Positions 55,963 through 64,000 of a stretch of 64,000 nt of DNA are shown piece after piece. Source of the stretch: Actinostola sp. cb2023 (Eukaryota; Cnidaria; Anthozoa; Actiniaria; Actinostolidae); the NCBI GenBank assembly GCA_033675265.1, contig JAUJYZ010000084.1, forward strand, positions 771,001 to 835,000, in the 5' to 3' direction. The position numbers and the translations under genes are program-made. The notes under the pieces are model-generated. The model was given only the letters and a program-made list of their open reading frames with translations. It did no database searches and was not told the DNA's origin. Within the stretch, counting starts at the first letter, position 1, and each line of letters starts with the position of its first letter.

Positions 55963-57405
55963 ATGTCTGCAAACTCGACGTCTGCACCAACACTAAACCT
56001 CTTCCACTGCAGTAATCGCGGAAAGTATGCCATATTACCATGTATAATAATCGTAATGTTGGGAATATTTCCAAACGGGTCCATCATCATCGTATTGGCT
56101 CGTAAACTTCGTCGCCTGACAGTCGGTAATTTGATGATCCTTCACTTGGCTGTTGGAGATTTCTTGCTTTTGGCAACATCAGTTCCTCACGTGTTCCTGT
56201 CCATGCTTAGAAGTCCGTTAATCTTCGAGCCCTTCCTTTGCCAATGGACTGCATTTTTCAATCGATTTTTCTTTGCCTTATCCATGTATTTGATAACTGT
56301 CATGGCAATTACTCGTTGCTACAGCGTACTGAAGCCTTTTGACTATCGCGCAAACGTTTTCCCGTCCATTGTGAATCGCATATGCCTTGGTGCTTGGTTG
56401 GTGTGCTTGATTCTCTCAATGACGCCCTTCTTTGGCTGGGGTGAGTACGAGGTGATTGATGGACAGTGTTGGTGTACTGTTGATTCCAGTAAATACCCAT
56501 ACAATTGGTTCACGTTTTTCTCCCTCGTCTTTGCACTACCGATGTTGGTGAATATATTAGTTTTTACAAGCACAGTGAAGGTTTTGATTAGCCGTAAGAA
56601 GATCGGCCATCGTGAAAAAAAGAGAAAACAGACAGTTGAAGCCAAGCCAGCATCTCCAGGCAAGTTGACATTCTCGAAGGGAGAATTTAAAACTGACTCT
56701 GAAGTTCCTGAAGTCGGTGTACAAGGTACGTACACAAAGAAAACAGATGTGGAAGACAGTCAGGTGACAGAAGAAAATGAAACTCCACGAGGTAAAAAAA
56801 GCGTTACGTTTAAAGTGGATGTTGAAGTGCATAATGCGTTAGAGTCAAGAGGTGTGGATCATCAAGAAAATCGACCACACACCCGTCCCAAACAACCCGC
56901 AGGCAACCAAGACCAGAAAACCAAGGATAAAGACGTAGTTCATATACAGTATGTCGATGAAATTCAGGGAGTCGAAACAAAGAACGATGAAGAAAGCGAA
57001 AAAACTGGAAAAGTCAATCATAGTTTAGTAGAAGAAGCCGATGAACACACTTCAACTACATTGCCATCAATGCCTAGCACATCCAATGAAGCAAATGAAC
57101 ACACGAAATCAAGACAGAATCAGCGCCGCTCCAATGCATCAGGCAAGAAGGATTACAGATTAACTCTTCTTGTTATTTTAATTTTTATTTCGTTCGTTTT
57201 GTGTTGTGGTCCTCTTTTCGTTGTCCAGAGTTGGTATGCACTAACTCCTGAATCTGTTCCTCCGAGAGCTTTCGTAATCATGCGTTATCTAAGCGCACTG
57301 AATTCCTTTCTCAATCCATTCTTGTATGGGTTGGTAAGCCAGGAAATACGATCTAACGTATTGGGTTTGTGGAAGGGGTTATTGAAAATAATGTTGTGTA
57401 GCTAG
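55963..57405 (+). CDS. opsin-like class A GPCR without retinal lysine, intronless, 480 aa
   Basis: Start ATG at 55963 (MSANSTSAPT, one N-glycosylation sequon). TM1 has the family GN changed to PNGSIIIV; TM2 has LHLAVGDFLL. A Cys (FLCQW) before TM3 pairs with the ECL2 Cys in PFFGWGEYEVIDGQCWCTVD, which is strikingly opsin-like. TM3 ends in TRC instead of DRY. TM6 has CCGP, and TM7 ALNSFLNPFLYGL. Six residues before the Asn of NPxxY, where opsins carry the Schiff-base Lys, there is Ala, so covalent retinal binding is not expected. ICL3 is about 190 residues, charged, with KKSVTF at 278-283 resembling a PP1-docking motif. C-terminal LCS may be palmitoylated. The N-terminus is shared with a truncated copy at 53258. 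Ligand unknown. Confidence 0.92.
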   Translation: MSANSTSAPTLNLFHCSNRGKYAILPCIIIVMLGIFPNGSIIIVLARKLRRLTVGNLMILHLAVGDFLLLATSVPHVFLSMLRSPLIFEPFLCQWTAFFNRFFFALSMYLITVMAITRCYSVLKPFDYRANVFPSIVNRICLGAWLVCLILSMTPFFGWGEYEVIDGQCWCTVDSSKYPYNWFTFFSLVFALPMLVNILVFTSTVKVLISRKKIGHREKKRKQTVEAKPASPGKLTFSKGEFKTDSEVPEVGVQGTYTKKTDVEDSQVTEENETPRGKKSVTFKVDVEVHNALESRGVDHQENRPHTRPKQPAGNQDQKTKDKDVVHIQYVDEIQGVETKNDEESEKTGKVNHSLVEEADEHTSTTLPSMPSTSNEANEHTKSRQNQRRSNASGKKDYRLTLLVILIFISFVLCCGPLFVVQSWYALTPESVPPRAFVIMRYLSALNSFLNPFLYGLVSQEIRSNVLGLWKGLLKIMLCS

Positions 57406-57586
57406 AGCCCAAAGTTGAAGTCAGTTCCGACCTTAACACATACTGGCATACATATCATATACATAGTTTATTCAGTGTATACCTCGCAATCTGGGCTTTT
57501 CAGTTAGAATTAATGATAATAATAATAATAATATATAATATATACTGTATAAAACTAATGTTTTTCAGTTACAATGATAATAATAA
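57406..57586. other. 3' flank of the opsin-like GPCR
   Basis: AT-rich with AATAATAAT tracts; possible polyadenylation words but none I would assign. Confidence 0.4.
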
Positions 57587-60187
57587 TCATCGGGAAAGAT
57601 TTGTCACAAGTAGTCAACTAGAATTTCTCTGGCACGCCCCCACATTCTAGTACATACAAACATGGGCTCAAATTCAAGGTTTTTTGCAATTTTCCTCGTA
57701 TAAATGCATATAACTAAAAAGTTAACGACGGATTTAGTTTGTTTGATCTTGCATGGACCATATTATTTGGTTATAATTGAAATTCGATGCAAAAAAGTAC
57801 CGTATTTTTTTAGTTGAATGGGTCTACCTTACAAGAGAATTGGCGTGACATGACCTCAAACTGGCCTGTCAGCCCACATAAATAGCTTTTATTGAAACTA
57901 CACAGGCCTAGTCACGAAATTAACTACGGATTAGCATAGCCCGCGCTTTTATGGACATTTTGATACCAAATACATGTTAGTTCGTAAAATTTTCGCACCG
58001 TATTTCGGCCAGTTTTTTTTATATAGAGTCCCATACAGAGTATATACACAACAGCCTCGAAGCTCTTCCTAGTATTTATATCTATTGATCATTGTATTAT
58101 TTTGACTCGATGTAAACTACTGGGGATTCAAAAGTATGATGTGTCAGGCTTCTCTGGTGTTGTTAGTATGACTATTGATAACAGCTTGTGCCTTCGCCGT
58201 TGCACAAACAAAACTGATGAATCTGAGGGAACTGATAGCGGGTGAAAATACTGATCAATGCAAAGCAGTGGTGAACCCTTTTTCCATGCACAATTAATGT
58301 AACAAGTAAGTGTTGTATATGTCGATGTATTTAAAATCAGATCTAATCACGGCATGAAATTATAAAAGCAATAATCTATGACTGATTTGGGGATTTCGTG
58401 GAGGGGGAGGGGAGGGGGTCAAGCGAAAATATAAATTAAACTGAAGTACATATTGCATATTATATATATAATATTAATATACCGAAGTGAAAAACAATCA
58501 GAAACTGACAGGAAAAAAAGAAGAATAAGAATTCGAAGGGATTCGCAGGGACTAGGACCGAAAAGACCAAATGTTCCAATTTGTAGGCAAATCTTTTCCG
58601 ATAAACATGATCATGTGAATAAAAGAAGTACTCTGAGTTTAATTTGTATATATATAATTTATATATTATTGGATTAGTTTTATTTGTTACATTTTATACA
58701 GTATAATTTATATATATATTATTATCATTGTAACTGAAAAACATTAGTTTTTACAGTTATATTATATATAATAATATTATCATTGTAACTGAAAAATTAG
58801 TTTTATACAGGATATATTATATATTATTATTATCAATGTAACTGAAAAAACATCTTTATACAGTATATATTATATATTATTATATATCAATGTAACTGAA
58901 AAAAACATCTTTATACAGTTACAATTATATTTTATTATATATCAATGTAACTGTAAAAAACATTAGTTTTTACAGTATATATTATATATTATTATTATCA
59001 ATGTAACTGAAAAACACTAGTTTTATACAGTATATATTATATATTTAAATTATCATTGTAACTGAAAAAACATCTTTATTCAGTATATATTATATAATAA
59101 TATATTATTATCAATGTAACTAAAAAAACATCTTTATACAGTATATAATATATATTATACATCGGAAAAGATTTGCCTACAATTGGAACATTTGATTTTC
59201 GGTCCTAGTCCCTGCGAATCCCTTCGAATTCTTATTCTTCTTTTTTTCCTGTCAGTTTCTGATTATTTTTCACTTCGGTATATTAATAATATATATATAA
59301 TATGCAATATGTACTTCATTTTAATTTATATTTTCGCTTGACCCCCTTTAATACAATTTCCACGAAATCCCCAAATCAGTCATAGATTATTGCTTTTATA
59401 ATTTCATGCCGTGATTAGATCTGTCAAGAAATACATCGACATATACAACACGTCAGTATGTTACATTAATTGTGCGCGCGAAAAAGGGTTCACCGCGCTA
59501 ATGTGATTGCATTGAGTATTTTCACCCGCTATCAGTTCCCTCATCGATTCATCAATTTTGTTTGATTGCAACGGCGAAGGCACAAGCTGTTATCAATAGT
59601 CATACTAACAACACCAGAGAAGCCTGACACATCATACTTTTGAATCCCCAGTAGTTTACATCGAGTCAAAATAATACAATGATCAATAGATATAAATACT
59701 AGGAAGAGCTTCGAGGCTGTTGTGTATATACTCTGTATGGGACTCTATATAAAAAACTGGCCGAAATACGGTGCGAAAATTTTACGAACTAACATGTATT
59801 TGGTATCAAAATGTCCATAAAAGCGCGGGCTATGCTAATCCGTAGTTAATTTCGTGACTAGGCCTGTGTACTGGTTTCAATAAAAGCTATTTATGTGGGC
59901 TGACAGGCCAGTTTGAGGTCATGTCACGCCAATTCTCTTGTAAGGTAGACCCATTCAACTAAAAAAATACGGTACTTTTTTGCATCGAATTTCAATTATA
60001 ACCAAATAATATGGTCCATGAAAGATCAAACAAACTAAATCCGTCGTTAACTTTTTAGTTATATGCATTTATACGAGGAAAATTGCAAAAAACCTTGAAT
60101 TTGAGCCCATGTTTATATGTACTAGAATAAACTCCGTGCCAGAGAAATTCCAGTTGACTACTTGTGACAAATCTTTCCCGATGAAAC
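57587..60187. mobile_element. 2.6 kb inverted-repeat (foldback) element
   Basis: Left arm about 57587-58605 and right arm about 59160-60187 are reverse complements for about 1 kb. Outer tips are TCATCGGGAAAGATTTGTCA and its inverse; the inner edge is CCGAAGTGAAAAACAATCAG. The ~550-bp centre (58620-59160) is AT-rich, with seven to nine ~60-bp direct repeats of CATTGTAACTGAAAAAC / TTTATACAGTATATATTATA. No transposase frame. Confidence 0.9.
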
Positions 60188-60204
60188 CGTAAAACGTAAT
60201 GCAA

Positions 60205-60275
60205 CCTTTTATCGTTGATTGTTCTGCCGGATGAAGTCTGAAAACAAGACTCCAAAGCTTTGTGCTTCTTGATTA
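60205..60275. repeat. inverted counterpart of 51689-51754
   Basis: ATCGTTGATTGTTCTGCCGG and CTCCAAAGCTTTGTG match the reverse of 51690-51754. Confidence 0.7.
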
Positions 60276-60281
60276 TTATTT

Positions 60282-61503
60282 GAGGGTCGTACAGGGGTAT
60301 TCTCGTGATGCGTGATTAGCTGATTTTATTTTCCGAGAAACGTGAATTCAATAAATTATTCTTCGTGATCCGTGATCCAAAGGTTTCGCGTGACCCGTGA
60401 AGAACTAGAATTAATAACCGATATTCGTGATTTCACTACTTATTCCACGTGATTTTGAGTCGCGAGACCACCGGAAGATTGATATGAAGACTATATAAAA
60501 ACATCAAAACATCGATAACATCTCGTACGGCATCGGAAACTGCCAAAAACCAAGAGCTTTGCTCGGTGGTTCTCGGTTAATCTTTGTAGACGTCGTAAAG
60601 TAATCGATTGTGCAATTCACGTGCTTCACCTGACTATCATGATGTCTACTCCAATGTGAGGATTTGACAGGACTTCAGTGAGTCTAAATGTCTCTAAAAC
60701 GGAGAAGATTTGGACGATCAGAGTCTGTTACATTTTATGTCGGCTCAAAGACCTTTTCCTAGAAAAGGAAAGAATTCGATTTCCTGTGACACGAGAGCAT
60801 TCGTCGTTGACAGATTCATAGCGCGTTCTACGGACTTTCTCGAAGTAAAGGATTATCGATTCAGTCATCGAAAGTTAATTCGCAAGCTAGTCGGTTCTAA
60901 TTTTTTCAATATGCATTGGTTTGCTGAGACAGTGTAGGAAGTAATTAGCGATACTTGTAAATCACAAAGAGCTCAGACTTCGAAAATGCTGGAAATTCGC
61001 ATTTCCGACCCCCTAGATTTCAAAATTTCTGGGGGGGGGGGGGGGGGGGGGGCATGCCCCCACACCCCCCTAGCCGCTCACGCCTAACGGCGCTCGCTAC
61101 GCAAGCCCCATAATTAATTTTTCCTTTGCTAAGGCCCTTGTTCACTTTTGCGTACAAGCAAAAAAGGCAGTCTAGCTACGGCCCTACAAGGTAAAAGTTT
61201 ATAAATATCTACGAAGAACTATGACCCCCATCTATGAAGGTTTGGGTATATCAACGATTCTGTGCTTGAAAAGGCCGAATAACAATAATTTAAGAGCCCG
61301 CCATTGAATTTCTAGATATATACATGTTGCTTTCTTCAAACATTCTTTCTTTGACACTTTTCTTTGCGTGAGAAAGGTACTGAGAGTACGGTTACTTGCT
61401 TATTTTCGTGATTCGGGAAAATGAAATTTTGATATCCGTGATCCGTGATTCATTATTTTTCCGCCCGTGAACCGTGCCAGAGACCCCCCCTGTACGACCC
61501 TCT
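60282..61503. mobile_element. ~1.2 kb hAT-like non-autonomous element
   Basis: Ends GAGGGTCGTACAGGGG and CCCCTGTACGACCCTC, followed inward by CGTGATGCGTGATTAG versus CGTGATCCGTGATTC. The short open frame at 60710-60937 is not recognised. A G22 run (61031-61052) sits in a nested piece with GGCATGCCCCCACACCCCCC. Confidence 0.65.
61031..61052 (+). repeat. 22-nt poly-G run
   Basis: Follows CAAAATTTCT and precedes CATGCCCCC, so it can fold on the adjacent C tract. Confidence 0.95.
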
Positions 61504-61637
61504 TATTTTACACACTTTTCCCGTCGCTTACGTACAATGAAAGAGTTGTTTAATGAACCAATTAACAAACCTAAATGTGCTATGTGCTTGTAAAGGTTAA
61601 CTTTAAATTTACCATGGAAAACCGTATCCCTCTTCTA

Positions 61638-61985
61638 AACTGGCCTGAGTCACAGCCAGTGATTTTTGCTAGTATTTTTAACGCTTTGCTTCACAGTTAA
61701 CGATCTCAGTTTCAATAGTTTTTTTTTTTTTTTTTTTTTTTTTTTTCCCCAATAGTAATAATAATAATAATATTAATAATAATACTTTATTTCAAAATAA
61801 ATCATTTATTTGAAAAAGGTGAATCTTGAGGTTATCCGCTATGTACAGATCACCTGGTCAGAAGATCGTTATTTTAATCCCCAAAATTTTAAAGCTTTCT
61901 TCCGGTCAATTGCAGTTGGAGAAAGTATGAAAATGTGATCGGCAGCTTTAGAATCTTAGCGTTACCATCAGAGTTATCGAAGCCA
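61638..61985. repeat. dispersed repeat holding the empty TTAA site
   Basis: Homologous to 53362-53612 joined to 55149-55247: CTGAGTCACAGCCAGTG, then GCTTCACAGTTAACGATC, a T27 run (61720-61746) with (AAT)n, then CCTGGTCAGAAGATCG. TTAA at 61874-61877 is unoccupied. Confidence 0.85.
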
Positions 61986-62194
61986 ACATATAGGCCAACT
62001 TGATAAGGCTCTTTCAAGACTTTCAAAAAAAATATAAAAATATGTTGCGCCCGCGATGCGTGTGCACGGTTGCTATAGCAACGCAATCAAAAATTGTGGA
62101 GCGACCAGTTCTAGTTACGACCATGTTTACGAAACCCTGTAATTAAAAGCTCTCGCAAGTACGACCGCTCTGAGTAAGCGACCAATTACCAACT

Positions 62195-63940
62195 ACAGTT
62201 GAACCTCTGGTTGCGACCACTCTCGTAAGCGACCACCTCTCCTAAGCGACCAGTTTTCCAAAATACCAAAAGTTCAGTTCCAAGACAAATCACTATACAG
62301 TTGAACCTCTGGTTGCGACCACTCTCGTAAGCGACCACCTCTCCTAAGCGACCAATTTTCCAAAATAACAAAAGTCCAGTTCCAAGACAAATCACTATAC
62401 AGTTGAACCTCTGGTTGCGACCACTCTCGTAAGCGACCACCTCTCCTAAGCGACCAATTTTCCAAAATAACAAAAGTTCAGTTCCAAGACAAATCACTAT
62501 ACAGTTGAACCTCTGGTTGCGACCACTCTCGTAAGCGACCACCTCTCCTAAGCGACCAACTTTCCAAAATAACAAAAGTCCAGTTCCAAGACAAATCACT
62601 ATACAGTTGAACCTCTGGTTGCGACCACTCTCGTAAGCGACCACCTCTCCTAAGCGACCAACTTTCCAAAATAACAAAAGTTCAGTTCCAAGACAAATCA
62701 CTATACAGTTGAACCTCCGGTTGCGAACACTCTCGTAAGCGACCACCTCTCCTAAGCGCGACCAGTTTTCCAAAATAACAAAAGTCCAGTTCCAAGACAA
62801 ATCACTATACAGTTGAACCTCCGGTTGCGAACCTCTCGTAAGCGACCACCTCTCCTAAGCGACCAACTTTCCAAAATAACAAAAGTTCAGTTCCAAGACA
62901 AATCACTATACAGTTGAACCTCTGGTTGCGACCACTCTCGTAAGCGACCACCTCTCCTAAGCGACCAACTTTCCAAAATAACAAAAGTTCAGTTCCAAGA
63001 CAAATCACTATACAGTTGAACCTCCGGTTGCGAACCTCTCGTAAGCGACCACCTCTCCTAAGCGCGGACCAGTTTTCCAAAATAACAAAAGTCCAGTTCC
63101 AAGACAAATCACTATACAGTTGAACCTCCGGTTGCGAACACTCTCGTAAGCGACCACCTCTCCTAAGCGACCAACTTTCCAAAATAACAAAAGTCCAGTT
63201 CCAAGACAAATCACTATACAGTTGAACCTCTGGTTGCGACCACTCTCGTAAGCGACCACCTCTCCTAAGCGACCAGTTTTCCAAAATAACAAAAGTTCAG
63301 TTCCAAGACAAATCACTATACAGTTGATCCTCTGGTTGCGACCACTCTCGTAAGCGACCACCTCTCCTAAGCGCGGACCAGTTTTCCAAAATAACAAAAG
63401 TCCAGTTCCAAGACAAATCACTATACAGTTGAACCTCCGGTTGCGAACCTCTCGTAAGCGACCACCTCTCCTAAGCGACCAACTTTCCAAAATAACAAAA
63501 GTTCAGTTCCAAGACAAATCACTATACAGTTGAACCTCCGGTTGCGAACCTCTCGTAAGCGACCACCTCTCCTAAGCGCGGACCAGTTTTCCAAAATAAC
63601 AAAAGTCCAGTTCCAAGACAAATCACTATACAGTTGAACCTCCGGTTGCGAACCTCTCGTAAGCGACCACCTCTCCTAAGCGCGGACCAGTTTTCCAAAA
63701 TAACAAAAGTCCAGTTCCAAGACAAATCACTATACAGTTGAACCTCTGGTTGCGACCACTCTCGTAAGCGACCACCTCTCCTAAGCGACCAGTTTTCCAA
63801 AATACCAAAAGTCCAGTTCCAAGACAAATTACTATACAGTTGAACCTCCGGTTGCGACCACTCTCGTAAGCAACCCCTTCTCGTAAGCGACTACAAAGCT
63901 TGACATTTTGGGTGGTCGCTTACGGGAGGTTCGATCGACT
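62195..63940. mobile_element. pogo-like element with ~16-fold amplified left terminus
   Basis: About 16 direct copies of a ~104-bp unit: CAGTTGAACCTCTGGTTGCG, GTAAGCGACCACCTCTCCTA and AAGTCCAGTTCCAAGACAAA. The unit recurs inverted once at the right end (GGTCGCTTACGGGAGGTTCG, ATCGACTGTA, about 63913-63941), as expected of a terminal inverted repeat. The long minus-strand open frames across it are repeat artefacts. Confidence 0.88.
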
Positions 63941-64000
63941 GTACGTCGGTTCCTTTGTTTTAAATTGTAAGCGACCACTCAGAGACTGATTCGTATTAGT

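Noticed and set aside
62186..63827. Several minus-strand 60-204 codon frames with repeated CLGTELLLFWK and RRGGRLRE wording.
   Set aside because: Translation of the amplified transposon terminus; frames shift between units.

Overview
This is a eukaryotic nuclear genome window. Introns with GT-AG ends, metazoan gene families (rhodopsin-class GPCRs, an SLC16-type monocarboxylate transporter, an AREL1-type HECT ubiquitin ligase) and very dense hairpin-type DNA transposons point to an invertebrate animal. An anthozoan cnidarian (sea anemone or coral) is my best guess, but that is inference from style, not from a diagnostic gene.

Layout. 45-377: one small putative secreted protein. 2209-10429 (minus): a two-exon class A GPCR whose 6.9 kb intron is packed with foldback/MITE elements. 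10430-17640: intergenic tandem arrays and MITEs. 17699-20968 (plus): a four-exon SLC16/MCT-like transporter; its first coding exon lies against a satellite and its start codon is not visible. 21-24.8 kb: MITEs, a 40-bp CCAAT-box array and a ~105-bp satellite. 24798-45661 (minus): a large AREL1-like gene that I reconstruct from about 19 exons (SAM-SAM-membrane-filamin-HECT). Most of its introns carry minisatellites or MITEs, and its last exons are tandemly duplicated and partly decayed. 33423-34226 (minus): an intronless gene nested in one of those introns, encoding an acylation-type N-terminus and a PP1-docking RVRF motif. An inverted second copy lies at 47691-48485 (plus). 48.5-55.9 kb: repeats, a truncated duplicate of a GPCR 5' end and a 1.5 kb TTAA-flanked foldback. 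55963-57405 (plus): an intronless opsin-like GPCR without the retinal lysine. 57.4-64 kb: a 2.6 kb inverted-repeat element, a hAT-like MITE and a 1.7 kb amplified transposon-end array.

The genes do not form one pathway. Two GPCRs, a transporter, an E3 ligase and a duplicated PP1-docking protein are interspersed. The most notable points are: (i) four tandem in-frame copies of a 5' splice site at one exon edge of the HECT gene; (ii) the nested and duplicated intronless PP1-docking gene with three conserved CRE-like sites in both promoters; (iii) N-terminal SAM domains on the AREL1-like ligase; (iv) the decaying tandem copies of its active-site exon; (v) the TTAA foldback with its empty target site preserved elsewhere in the window. 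All exon joins were made by eye from frame, phase and family similarity; no search was run.
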